From Massilia sp. Leaf139 (GTDB taxonomy: Bacteria; Pseudomonadota; Gammaproteobacteria; Burkholderiales; Burkholderiaceae_D), in NCBI RefSeq assembly GCF_001424165.1, contig NZ_LMOJ01000001.1, forward strand, positions 1,236,139-1,300,138: a stretch of DNA of 64,000 bases, in the 5' to 3' direction. The notes beneath the pieces were generated by a model. That model had not been told where the DNA came from. It made no database searches and was given only the letters and a program-made list of their open reading frames with translations. Of this stretch, positions 35,249 through 41,979 are shown in pieces. The position numbers and the translations under genes were made by a program. Numbering within the stretch: position 1 is the first letter of the stretch; each line of letters opens with the position of its first letter.

Positions 35249-36085
35249 TTACAGGTTGCCCAGGCTGTCGATGTACTCGACGAGGATGTTGCCGGAGTCG
35301 GCGCCCGAGAAGTCGATCAGCCATTCCAGCGAGCGAGCGTCGCGGGTATCGAGCGCCTTTTTAATGTCGCCGTCGACCACGAAGTCGACGGTGTACATGT
35401 TCGCCTGCGGGACGCGGCCATGACGGGTTTGCATGAACTCGTTTTCGTCCTTCACCGATTCATGCACGACGAGGCTGTCTTGCTTGACGGTGACGCCGGT
35501 CACGACGTTGCTGTTGCTCACGATGTGCAAGCGCTTGATGATCGCGCCATTCTGCGGGCCGAATGGAACCGTCACCGGCAGCTTGCCGCCGTTGGCGATG
35601 TTGTACGGGTAGCGCAGCACTTTCGACAGCAGACCGGCGAAAGGCAGGAATTCGCCTTGGCGGGATTTCTGCGAGCCGGATTCGCTCAGGATCGGCGTCA
35701 GCACCGGAGCGGTTGCGCCCGCAATGGTGACTTCGGTCGTGAGGTTGGCGATACCGACATTCGTGTCGAGCGAACCCACTTGGCGGTCGAGTTCATTGTT
35801 CAGGCTGTAGTCGGCGAAGAAAATGTCCAGAAACTTGACGTTGGTCGTGCCGGTGCCACGATAGGCGTTCAGCTTGTCGATTTCGGTGCCGGTGCCTTCG
35901 ATGATGGTTTTGCCGTTCGCCTTCATGCGAAACAGGGTAATCATCGCCTTAGTGAGCGCCGTGCCGCCGAGTTTCAGTTGGAAGTTTTCCAGCGTGCGGC
36001 CAACCATGATGTTGTTCGTGGCGGTGCCTGCGGCGACGACGTTCGAGAACGGCAGGCCGTAGCGGGTCAGTTTGCCGACCGACAT
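35249..36085 (-). CDS. Major capsid protein, PM2 P2-like (double jelly roll)
   Basis: A 278-residue soluble, beta-rich protein. The C-terminal block M-Y-T-V-D-F-V-V-D-G-D-I, a spacer, and I-L-V-E-Y-I-D resembles the C-terminus of PM2 capsid protein P2 as I remember it (Y-T-I-D-F, E-G-D-V, I-I-V-E-Y); the lengths (278 against 269) agree. N-terminal parts such as V-V-A-A-G-T-A-T-N-N-I and I-T-L-F-R-M-K-A-N-G-K also fit a jelly-roll opening. It follows a small membrane-protein gene with a TAATG overlap and is two genes from the packaging ATPase, as in PM2-like proviruses. Structure prediction would settle the fold. Confidence 0.8.
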   Translation of the reverse strand: MSVGKLTRYGLPFSNVVAAGTATNNIMVGRTLENFQLKLGGTALTKAMITLFRMKANGKTIIEGTGTEIDKLNAYRGTGTTNVKFLDIFFADYSLNNELDRQVGSLDTNVGIANLTTEVTIAGATAPVLTPILSESGSQKSRQGEFLPFAGLLSKVLRYPYNIANGGKLPVTVPFGPQNGAIIKRLHIVSNSNVVTGVTVKQDSLVVHESVKDENEFMQTRHGRVPQANMYTVDFVVDGDIKKALDTRDARSLEWLIDFSGADSGNILVEYIDSLGNL

Positions 36086-36273
36086 TACAGCACCTCTTTG
36101 ACGTACGGCACGCGCTTAGCGACAGCGACAGCACCGATTGCGATTGCGGCGGCGGCGCCATACTTGCCGCCGAACTTGTATGCGCCGATCAGCGCGACGG
36201 CAGCGATGCCGTATTTCATCATGTCAGCTTGACTCATCGTCTTTCCCTTGTTGGTCTGTGAACAGGCACACAT
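36085..36273 (-). CDS. Small membrane protein upstream of the capsid gene
   Basis: 62 residues with a helix M-M-K-Y-G-I-A-A-V-A-L-I-G-A-Y and a second weak one A-A-A-I-A-I-G-A-V-A-V-A. Two starts are possible: ATG at 36273 behind AGGAGG (four-base spacing, as at 41360) or ATG at 36237 behind AGGGAAAG, giving 50 residues. The stop overlaps the capsid start (TAATG). A virion membrane protein is likely; no homolog recalled. Confidence 0.6.
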   Translation of the reverse strand: MCACSQTNKGKTMSQADMMKYGIAAVALIGAYKFGGKYGAAAAIAIGAVAVAKRVPYVKEVL

Positions 36274-36342
36274 GGCGCCTCCTCGTTTTCAAAAATCAGA
36301 CCGTATAGTCGAGCAGGAAAAGCGACCCCGGCAAACCCCGTA

Positions 36343-36366
36343 TCCGTTACCGTTACCGTTACAGGA
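36343..36366. repeat. 24-bp repeat with three CCGTTA units, copy A
   Basis: TCCGTTACCGTTACCGTTAC followed by AGGA, in the non-coding gap between the ATPase and the small membrane protein genes. An exact copy lies at 37611-37634 and a one-unit version (GCCGTTACAGG) at 37581-37591. Confidence 0.8.
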
Positions 36367-36379
36367 ATTCGCCATTTTT

Positions 36380-36994
36380 TCAGCGCGAAAAAGTAAGTTT
36401 TTTCTTCGTGATTTCGTGCGTTACAGGGTCGACCATGAAGAATTGAAACGGCGCGAGCGTTTTTAATTCCTCGATATCGAGTCCGGTCGAGTTCGCCACA
36501 TACTTGATGTCTTTCGGGCGCGTCGTAAAAACGATGTAGTAGGAGGCATTCCCCATCGCGGTTTTGTCGGCCTCCGACCACCGTTGCGAGATTGCGTAAA
36601 TGTTGATCCCGCGTTTCAGGCCACGACGCACCAAAATGCCCCAATTCCCCGGCGCCTTGCTCGGCGTGCTTACGTCGGCCAGCTCCTCGGCCACGTAATC
36701 GAGCGGCGCGACATGGCGCGCGGCATACCACACGCAGCCGCAACAGAAGTCGAATTCCTCTTTCAGATCGCCGCCCGCGACATAGGCCACCCGCATATGC
36801 CCCGGCGTCTGAATCGCCGCCAGAAGCTCTTTCCGCGTCGTCACCTTTCGCCAGCCCGGTAGCTCGCACCATTGCGCCTCCGGATCCCATGCAACCGCGC
36901 GGCGGCTGTTCTTCGTCATCCGCGCGACTTGGGTCGACTTGCCGCACCGAGAAGCCCCCGAAACGACGTATAGGCGTCCGTCGACGGTTTTCAT
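36380..36994 (-). CDS. FtsK/HerA-like packaging ATPase
   Basis: A 204-residue P-loop ATPase: Y-V-V-S-G13-A-S-R-C-G18-K19-S20-T (Walker A), A-V-A-W-D-P-E-A-Q-W-C, H-M-R-V-A-Y-V-A-G-G, E-E-L-A-D-V as probable Walker B, R-R-G-L-K-R-G-I-N-I-Y-A-I-S-Q-R-W-S-E-A-D-K (sensor region) and Y-I-V-F-T-T-R-P-K-D-I. Size and motifs agree with genome-packaging ATPases of PM2/PRD1-type viruses; filamentous-phage Zot is related but has a C-terminal membrane helix, absent here. Start 36994 overlaps the upstream stop (ATGA). Confidence 0.82.
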   Translation of the reverse strand: MKTVDGRLYVVSGASRCGKSTQVARMTKNSRRAVAWDPEAQWCELPGWRKVTTRKELLAAIQTPGHMRVAYVAGGDLKEEFDFCCGCVWYAARHVAPLDYVAEELADVSTPSKAPGNWGILVRRGLKRGINIYAISQRWSEADKTAMGNASYYIVFTTRPKDIKYVANSTGLDIEELKTLAPFQFFMVDPVTHEITKKKLTFSR

Positions 36995-37512
36995 GCTACG
37001 GGCGCCCCGATGGTTACCGTATCGGCCCCCGGCGCCGCATACGCGCCCGGCACGGCCTCCGGCTTCGCCTGTCGACCATCCGCGCCGACTTGCGCCTGTT
37101 TTGGCTTCCTGGCCTCGATATCGCCCTTCACGGCGCCATAGGTGGCGAACGCGAGCGGGCCGACGACGAACAGGCACATTAGTTCCGGCCCGTACTCGCC
37201 ACCGACGCCGCCTTGCAGCCAGCCGTACTTGTCACACACCCCTGCCACCGCCGCGCCAGCGGCGCCGCACGACTCCTCGGTATAGATTGCCGCGATGCTC
37301 GGGAACGCGGGCGCGACCACTTTCGACAGCATGAGCAACATGCCCGCCAATTCTTGATCGAGCGGCGGCGGCAGCGGCGGCGGCGGCGGCGCGTCTGGAT
37401 CGGGCAGCGCGTTCGGGTCGTCCTCTGCTTGGCGTTCGAGCGCGCGCAGATCGGCGGCGGCTTCGGCGCTCAGGCTTGGGCCGGTATCCGGCCCTTGTTC
37501 GTCATGCTGCAT
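36991..37512 (-). CDS. Proline-rich membrane protein of the provirus
   Basis: 173 residues: acidic N-terminus, a run of prolines (D-A-P-P-P-P-P-L-P-P-P-L), a hydrophobic segment L-A-G-M-L-L-M-L-S-K-V-V-A-P-A-F, a second M-C-L-F-V-V-G-P-L-A-F-A-T-Y, then a Lys/Pro-rich tail. Two Cys lie between the helices. Translationally linked to the ATPase, it could be a membrane partner of packaging. Not recognised. Confidence 0.6.
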   Translation of the reverse strand: MQHDEQGPDTGPSLSAEAAADLRALERQAEDDPNALPDPDAPPPPPLPPPLDQELAGMLLMLSKVVAPAFPSIAAIYTEESCGAAGAAVAGVCDKYGWLQGGVGGEYGPELMCLFVVGPLAFATYGAVKGDIEARKPKQAQVGADGRQAKPEAVPGAYAAPGADTVTIGAPVA

Positions 37513-37843
37513 GTTTCACCCCCAAGATGCCGAGGGCGTCCGCGAAGTTGGCGCGGCGGCGCGCTGGCGGCGTTTCCGGTGCCGTTACAGGCGCGGGCGC
37601 GGCGGGTTTCTCCGTTACCGTTACCGTTACAGGATCGGCGGCGCCGACGACCGGGCGCGCGGCCCACGGATACCGCGCGACGAATTTGCGCACGCGGGCC
37701 GGATTACCGCCGACGCGCAGTTGCCCCCGGCACTCCTCGCAATGCCCGAACGGATCGCCGTTCTTGTCGTGCTTCACCGCCATCTGCTCGGGGCAATGCG
37801 GGCATGGAATCATGCCCAAGATTGCTTTTTCTTCTTTCGCCAT
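37502..37843 (-). CDS. Zinc-ribbon protein of the provirus
   Basis: 113 residues. C-P-H-C and C-E-E-C, 17 residues apart, form a zinc ribbon at the N-terminus (I-P-C-P-H-C-P-E-Q, G-H-C-E-E-C-R-G-Q-L-R-V). The rest is basic and Pro/Ala-rich, with V-T-V-T-V-T-E-K encoded by copy B of the CCGTTA repeat. Probably nucleic-acid binding. AAGGGAG precedes the ATG. Confidence 0.65.
   Translation of the reverse strand: MAKEEKAILGMIPCPHCPEQMAVKHDKNGDPFGHCEECRGQLRVGGNPARVRKFVARYPWAARPVVGAADPVTVTVTEKPAAPAPVTAPETPPARRRANFADALGILGVKHAA
37611..37634. repeat. 24-bp repeat with three CCGTTA units, copy B
   Basis: Exact copy of 36343-36366, here inside the zinc-ribbon gene, where it encodes alternating Val-Thr on the minus strand. 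Exact identity across coding and non-coding contexts suggests a site for a protein, not a coding constraint. Confidence 0.8.
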
Positions 37844-37897
37844 GCTGTCTTTCTCCCTTGTCTTGGATGCGGGCCGCGCGTCGACGGCCCGCCGTGA

Positions 37898-38119
37898 TTA
37901 CGCCTCTGCGGGCGCGTTCACCTGCTCGAACAGACCGGCGACGGTGTCTTGCAGCGCCGTCACCTGCTCGCGCACGGTGCCGATGGCTTCGACGCGCGCT
38001 TGCTCGACCTCGGTCAGGCCGGTAATCGCATCGGCCATCTTCTGCGAGATAGCCCACAGTGCCAGCAAGGCGGCACGATGGTCGTTGTAGGCCAGTTCGG
38101 TAAATTCGTTTTCGTTCAC
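37898..38119 (-). CDS. Small coiled-coil protein of the provirus
   Basis: 73 residues, fully helical by composition, with heptad-like A-R-V-E-A-I-G-T-V-R-E-Q-V-T-A-L-Q-D-T-V-A-G-L-F. The GTG at 38119 is preferred over one 24 bases upstream because it has GGAG at the right distance and overlaps the stop of the previous gene (GTGA). Function unknown. Confidence 0.6.
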   Translation of the reverse strand: MNENEFTELAYNDHRAALLALWAISQKMADAITGLTEVEQARVEAIGTVREQVTALQDTVAGLFEQVNAPAEA

Positions 38120-38256
38120 AGCATTTTCTCCAGTTGCTTCCACTTCAAATAAACCGCCAGACGTTTAAAAAACGCCTTAGCGGGCTTGGGCAAAAAAAGC
38201 CCGTACTGCCTGATAAGCGCCATAGCCTCGCGCTCCAATTCGTCGGATTCGTTCAT
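38116..38256 (-). CDS. 46-residue protein between Rep and coiled-coil genes
   Basis: Start overlaps the Rep stop (ATGA) and the stop overlaps the next GTG, so it is embedded in a coupled chain. The sequence is helical and basic at the end: L-E-R-E-A-M-A-L-I-R-Q-Y-G-L-F-L-P-K, then F-F-K-R-L-A-V-Y-L-K-W-K-Q-L-E-K. Unknown function; the exact overlaps on both sides make a real gene likely. Confidence 0.6.
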   Translation of the reverse strand: MNESDELEREAMALIRQYGLFLPKPAKAFFKRLAVYLKWKQLEKML

Positions 38257-40031
38257 TCGTACTTTCGTCGTAGTTCGTTGAGGTGGGCGCCCTGGCGCAT
38301 CGGCGCAAAGCGCGGGGATAGTTCTTTAAATCGCTCGTCGCGGGCCTTGTCGGCGTCGAAGCTCCACCCGGCGCCCGCCGTGCGGCCGTCGCCCCGGTTT
38401 TCCATCGACATACCGCGCGATGGGCGCCCGCTAAATTCCGGCTCGCCCGTACACTTATTTACACCAGTCCAAGGAGACCCAAGAGCCACCCCGGCGCCGT
38501 CGGCGGCTTCGATAGTCCACCGATACCGCACCGACTCGTAGACCTCATTCGGGAAGGCCGAGGCGTACACGCCTGCGGGTTTGTCGTCCTCATAGGTGGC
38601 ATACCGGCCTTTGATCGTCACCGGGCGCGCGGCGATGCGCACGGCCAGCTTGCGGCGCTCGACAGTCGGCCCGCCCTGCGCGTTCAGGTAGTCGGCGAAG
38701 CTGGCTTGCTTAGCTACCGCCGCATCTTCCGATTCAATCTTTTGGCACGCCGCATGAGCCGCCTTAATCGCTTCCGGCGCGCCCTGTATCGTTTCAGCCT
38801 TGATGCGGCGAAGCTCACGCCACACGCCGACCGGCGCGCCGCCGATTTGCTGGAACTGGCGAATGCCCCACACTTGCGACCAGTAAGTAACCCGAGCAGA
38901 AGGAGTAATTTCAACGTCGCCGAATACATCAGGCGCAATAACATAGGTCGTCCCGTTCTCGAATGTCTTGTGATCGCCGACCCCGGCGCCGTCGATGTTC
39001 TTCGACACGTACTTGGCGATGTAGCCCGCCGCGGTGCCCTTGCCCGCCTCGATCCGCACCAGCTTGACGCGGTTTTTCTGGGCGCCCTTTTCGTCGCCGT
39101 CCTCGGCCAGCGCGTAGTGCCGGACAATGGCCTCCATGCGCTCGGCGTGCTCCGGCGCGACGAACAGCAACATGTGCCAGTGCGGACAGCCGTCGCTATG
39201 CGGCTCGGCGATGCGGAACCCGTAGGGACGAATGCCGACGCGGTGCAGCGCCGAGCGGATCAGCGCGTAGACCTCGACCAAGTAGGCTTGCGCCTGGCGC
39301 GGCGTCGCGCCGTTGTAGTTCGGGTTTGCGCCACCGACAGAATGGAACTTCGACGGGCAGGTAATCGTCCAGAACATGCCGACATCGCCCCGACTGTCGG
39401 CGCACTCCTCGAAGCCGCGAATGCGAGTCATCAACTCACCCCGGCGAAGCGTCTTGTTTGCCATGCCCTTGTCGGCCAGTTCGGCGACGGTGTAGGACTG
39501 GCCGTGCTCATTGGTGGCGATGCGCTGTTCGAGCAATTGGCGGTTCGCGCGGTTCTGCGCCTCTTGCAACAGCGCGGACTCCCGGCTTACATAGGGATCG
39601 TTGCGAACAGAGGTCAGGCCAAGTTGAATCGACACATGCTCGAACCGGCGTTTCCATTCCGTGCGAAGGTGGCGGCGCCACCATGCCTTGTCGACCGCCC
39701 GCGCAATCTGCTCTTGCTCGGTGTCGCCCTTCGGCGCCTCGATACCACGGCGCGCGCACTCGACGCCAACCGCGGCGAGAATCGCGTCCATCGTTTGCAG
39801 CGAGAGGCAATGTTCATGCACATAGCGGACGGCCCGCTCGGCGGCGTGCCAGATCGCGGCGGCGCCGGTAATCGCGCCGGTATCTGTAGCGAGCGGAATG
39901 CGGTCGTCGTCCAGTAACAGGCGGTCGATCAGATCAACCTTCGGTTGGTGCGCCTCTTGGCCGTCGCGTTGAAAAACGCCGTACATGGCTTTCGCCATGC
40001 GCGTAGGGATTCCCCAATTCAAAGCGCGCAT
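38253..40031 (-). CDS. Rolling-circle replication initiator (Phage_GPA/HUH)
   Basis: A 592-residue endonuclease expected to nick the origin and stay bound through tyrosine. Motif 1 T-I-T-C-P-S-K-F-H; motif 2 H284-W-H286-M-L-L-F (the HUH metal site); motif 3 G-Y337-I-A-K-Y341-V-S-K-N-I-D-G, a two-tyrosine centre typical of phage P2 gpA/Phage_GPA. The N-terminal 200 residues are helical, the C-terminal part variable. PM2's P12 is, as I recall, of the same superfamily. Start 40031 overlaps the previous stop (ATGA), excluding 29 upstream residues. Confidence 0.92.
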   Translation of the reverse strand: MRALNWGIPTRMAKAMYGVFQRDGQEAHQPKVDLIDRLLLDDDRIPLATDTGAITGAAAIWHAAERAVRYVHEHCLSLQTMDAILAAVGVECARRGIEAPKGDTEQEQIARAVDKAWWRRHLRTEWKRRFEHVSIQLGLTSVRNDPYVSRESALLQEAQNRANRQLLEQRIATNEHGQSYTVAELADKGMANKTLRRGELMTRIRGFEECADSRGDVGMFWTITCPSKFHSVGGANPNYNGATPRQAQAYLVEVYALIRSALHRVGIRPYGFRIAEPHSDGCPHWHMLLFVAPEHAERMEAIVRHYALAEDGDEKGAQKNRVKLVRIEAGKGTAAGYIAKYVSKNIDGAGVGDHKTFENGTTYVIAPDVFGDVEITPSARVTYWSQVWGIRQFQQIGGAPVGVWRELRRIKAETIQGAPEAIKAAHAACQKIESEDAAVAKQASFADYLNAQGGPTVERRKLAVRIAARPVTIKGRYATYEDDKPAGVYASAFPNEVYESVRYRWTIEAADGAGVALGSPWTGVNKCTGEPEFSGRPSRGMSMENRGDGRTAGAGWSFDADKARDERFKELSPRFAPMRQGAHLNELRRKYE

Positions 40032-40492
40032 CAGTGGACGCCTTTCGGCAAGCCGCCATTCATCGGCGCCCTCTTGTCGACCGCGTGCGGCGGCGTCGAA
40101 TTCCCGCCGTTCATGCACTTTTTGACGGTTTGCAGATCGGCGACGAGCTTATCGAGCGCGACCCACACCAAGCCGCGCTCGAGCGCGTCGAATTTGTTCA
40201 GGGTGTCCTCGGCACGGGCCTTGTCCAGACCCGCCGACATCACGGCCACGGTGCGCACGCCGAGAGGCATACGGAGCCAGAAGGCGGCGCGCACGGCCTC
40301 GGCGTCAGCCGGGCGCACGAGGAGATTGCGGACAGCCTGCACGCGCTCGATACGGACTTCGACAGGCGTCGCCGCGATGCTTTCGCACACGGCGGCGAAT
40401 TCGGCGAGGTATGCGGCGGTGGCGATTTCCTGCGGCGTGCGTTGGACGCCGACAGCGGCCAGCGCGGCGAGTTCGATGCGCTCGGCCTTCAT
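40031..40492 (-). CDS. Hypothetical provirus protein
   Basis: 153 residues, soluble and mostly helical, Ala-rich (I-E-L-A-A-L-A-A-V-G-V-Q-R-T-P-Q-E-I-A-T-A-A-Y), ending in a polar tail M-N-G-G-L-P-K-G-V-H. No motif recognised. ATGA overlaps on both sides place it in the early operon with Rep. Confidence 0.6.
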   Translation of the reverse strand: MKAERIELAALAAVGVQRTPQEIATAAYLAEFAAVCESIAATPVEVRIERVQAVRNLLVRPADAEAVRAAFWLRMPLGVRTVAVMSAGLDKARAEDTLNKFDALERGLVWVALDKLVADLQTVKKCMNGGNSTPPHAVDKRAPMNGGLPKGVH

Positions 40493-40668
40493 GCTGGCTC
40501 TTTCAGTTGACCGGCGACAGGCGTAAGCACCGCGATTTCCGCGTTAATCTCAGCTGTCACTACCGGGTTGTAGCATTCGATATTGCGCAGTTCGTCAATG
40601 CGCGCTTGGATGACTTCATGCACAGCGGCGGCTGTGTCGGATGGCAGGATCAGAAAGACGCGGCTCAT
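40489..40668 (-). CDS. 59-residue early protein of the provirus
   Basis: A short alpha/beta protein: S-R-V-F-L-I-L-P-S-D-T, helix A-A-V-H-E-V-I-Q-A-R-I-D-E-L, strand E-I-A-V-L-T-P. Starts three bases after the stop of the RHH gene and overlaps the next start by four. No family recognised. Confidence 0.55.
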   Translation of the reverse strand: MSRVFLILPSDTAAAVHEVIQARIDELRNIECYNPVVTAEINAEIAVLTPVAGQLKEPA

Positions 40669-40671
40669 GGC

Positions 40672-40938
40672 TTATCGCTTCCGCAGCAGTTGCGTTTTTA
40701 GGAGGCGGGCGACTACGTCCGCGCGCTTCTTTTCAGGATGCGCGGCGAGCCAGGCATCGAACTCGGCGCACAGTTCGACCGGCAACCACACGGTCATAGC
40801 CTTGAGCTTGTTGTGTTTGGCGTACCGCACGAGGCGGGCGCGGGCCTTGTCGGCGGCGCTCTGCGCTGGCGTGCGCTCGCCTGCTAGATCGTGCTCCGGC
40901 AGGAGTTCGCCGGTTTTCTTGTCAGATGCGGTTTTCAC
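40672..40938 (-). CDS. Ribbon-helix-helix-like DNA-binding protein
   Basis: 88 residues with GTG start overlapping the upstream stop (GTGA). The C-terminal half L-K-A-M-T-V-W-L-P-V-E-L, then F-D-A-W-L-A-A-H-P-E-K-K-R-A-D-V-V-A-R-L-L, has strand-helix-helix order as in CopG/Arc regulators. The basic N-terminal half has no fold sign. A likely early regulator or plasmid-type copy control, given its place before Rep. Confidence 0.6.
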   Translation of the reverse strand: MKTASDKKTGELLPEHDLAGERTPAQSAADKARARLVRYAKHNKLKAMTVWLPVELCAEFDAWLAAHPEKKRADVVARLLKTQLLRKR

Positions 40939-41147
40939 GCGACCTCCGCAATTACCATCACCTCGAACGAGCGGCGCTTCGCCACCAGCTTGCCGACGAC
41001 TTCGCGCAGATCGCACGCTCCAGCGCGGAACAAGCGCGCGCCAACGAGCGACCACGCTGTAAGTACCTGTCCCTTTCTGCCGAAGCCGTAGAAATAGCGG
41101 CCTTTTAGCTTTACGACGACAGCTTCATCCTTATGCGGCGCTGCCAT
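40935..41147 (-). CDS. Hypothetical early provirus protein
   Basis: 70 residues: V-V-V-K-L-K-G-R-Y-F-Y-G-F-G-R-K-G-Q-V-L strands, then D-L-R-E-V-V-G-K-L-V-A-K-R-R-S-F-E-V-M-V-I-A. Basic and small; could bind nucleic acid. The stop of the upstream 31-residue gene ends one base before its ATG. No homolog recalled. Confidence 0.55.
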   Translation of the reverse strand: MAAPHKDEAVVVKLKGRYFYGFGRKGQVLTAWSLVGARLFRAGACDLREVVGKLVAKRRSFEVMVIAEVA

Positions 41148-41148
41148 A

Positions 41149-41244
41149 TCAGACCCCTACGCCCAAGAACCACAGCACGAAGGGCGCGGCGATCAGTGCG
41201 GAGCCGACGACGGCGGCGGCGGCGTTTTCGATGTGGGCGCGCAT
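41149..41244 (-). CDS. 31-residue membrane peptide
   Basis: Short frame placed exactly between two coupled genes (two bases after the upstream stop, one base before the next ATG). Encodes a polar start (R-A-H-I-E-N) and one hydrophobic helix A-L-I-A-A-P-F-V-L-W-F-L-G-V. Small size limits certainty. Confidence 0.45.
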   Translation of the reverse strand: MRAHIENAAAAVVGSALIAAPFVLWFLGVGV

Positions 41245-41246
41245 GG

Positions 41247-41360
41247 TCAGCCCCGAGCGAAGTAGTCGAAGGCGACGACGAACAGGCAACCGACCGCGCA
41301 GCCGATATAGGGCAATGCCTGTATCAGCATTGCTTTTTTGTAAGATTGTGTTTCCGACAT
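41247..41360 (-). CDS. 37-residue membrane peptide, first gene of the early operon
   Basis: Has AGGAGG four bases before the ATG, the strongest ribosome site in the element. One helix: A-L-P-Y-I-G-C-A-V-G-C-L-F-V-V-A-F. First leftward gene after the regulatory region. Similar short membrane peptides open operons in filamentous phages; role unknown. Confidence 0.55.
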   Translation of the reverse strand: MSETQSYKKAMLIQALPYIGCAVGCLFVVAFDYFARG

Positions 41361-41466
41361 GTGGCCTCCTCAGGCTCGTTTTCCTCTGGCGGGAATGTCG
41401 CGCGGCGCGGTCTAAGCCGCCTGCGCCCGAGGAGAGTGATGAAGATTTCCGCGCGACAAGCGAACT

Positions 41467-41488
41467 CTACACTACGCCCGTTGTGTAG
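41467..41488. promoter_or_regulatory. Inverted repeat CTACAC-N10-GTGTAG
   Basis: Six-base arms in the gap between the early operon (-) and the repressor gene (+), 107 bases before the first early ATG. Candidate operator or part of the early promoter. Confidence 0.5.
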
Positions 41489-41499
41489 GTAAAGGACTA

Positions 41500-41533
41500 T
41501 GTGCACATTGGCTGTTGTGGTGTTGTGTGCACA
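41500..41533. promoter_or_regulatory. Paired TGTGCACA operators
   Basis: The palindrome TGTGCACA occurs at 41500-41507 and 41526-41533, 26 bases apart, within a larger inverted repeat (CTATGTGCACA ... TGTGCACATAG). Two equal sites on a divergent promoter are the usual arrangement for a dimeric HTH repressor, encoded at 41586. Confidence 0.7.
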
Positions 41534-41585
41534 TAGCCCTTGAAGTATGCTTCGGCCAGTTAACTAGCCCTGAGGAGAGCTAAAA

Positions 41586-41927
41586 ATGAACACCTTGGAT
41601 TACCTGGCCGAGTGCAAACGGCGCTTGGGTATTGAGAGCGATTACGCGCTTGCGAAGGCGCTAGGCGTAACGCAACAGGCGGTTTCCAGCTACCGCGCTG
41701 GCCGAAGCCGCATTGATGATGACGTCGCGTTGACTGTTGCTGAGATTCTGCAAATTGAGCCGCTGGCCGTGATTGCTGCGGCTAATGCGGAGCGCGCAAA
41801 AACGCCCGAACAAAAGGCCCGCTGGACGGGCATTATGGAAAAATTTTCCGTGTCTTTTCGTAACCTCCTACCCGTTTGGGACGGCAAGGAACGTCGGGCT
41901 ACGCCCCGTCATTTCGTGCTTGGGTAG
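41586..41927 (+). CDS. HTH repressor of the provirus (RstR/Cro-like)
   Basis: 113 residues with an N-terminal helix-turn-helix: Y-A-L-A-K-A-L-G-V-T-Q-Q-A-V-S-S-Y-R-A-G-R. GAGGAG lies before the ATG. The later part (A-N-A-E-R-A-K-T-P-E-Q-K-A-R-W) is helical, as in DUF3693 phage proteins; there is no peptidase domain, so release from repression would not be by RecA-stimulated self-cleavage. Divergent from the early operon and next to paired operators, hence the likely lysogeny switch. Confidence 0.8.
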   Translation: MNTLDYLAECKRRLGIESDYALAKALGVTQQAVSSYRAGRSRIDDDVALTVAEILQIEPLAVIAAANAERAKTPEQKARWTGIMEKFSVSFRNLLPVWDGKERRATPRHFVLG

Positions 41928-41951
41928 GTAGTAAGTCCCTCTCGACTTCGC

Positions 41952-41979
41952 ATTTTCCAATCTATAGATTATGCGAAGT
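41952..41979 (-). other. Hybrid dif-like site (attR of the provirus)
   Basis: Minus strand: XerC arm ACTTCGCATAA and centre TCTATA are identical to attL; the XerD arm reads GATTGGAAAAT against TTATGTCAAAT. A second, inverted XerC-like arm (ACTTCGCAT, 41945-41953) flanks it, so one strand could fold into a hairpin. Such a half-degenerate site is expected for the phage-derived end in XerC-first integration. Confidence 0.82.
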
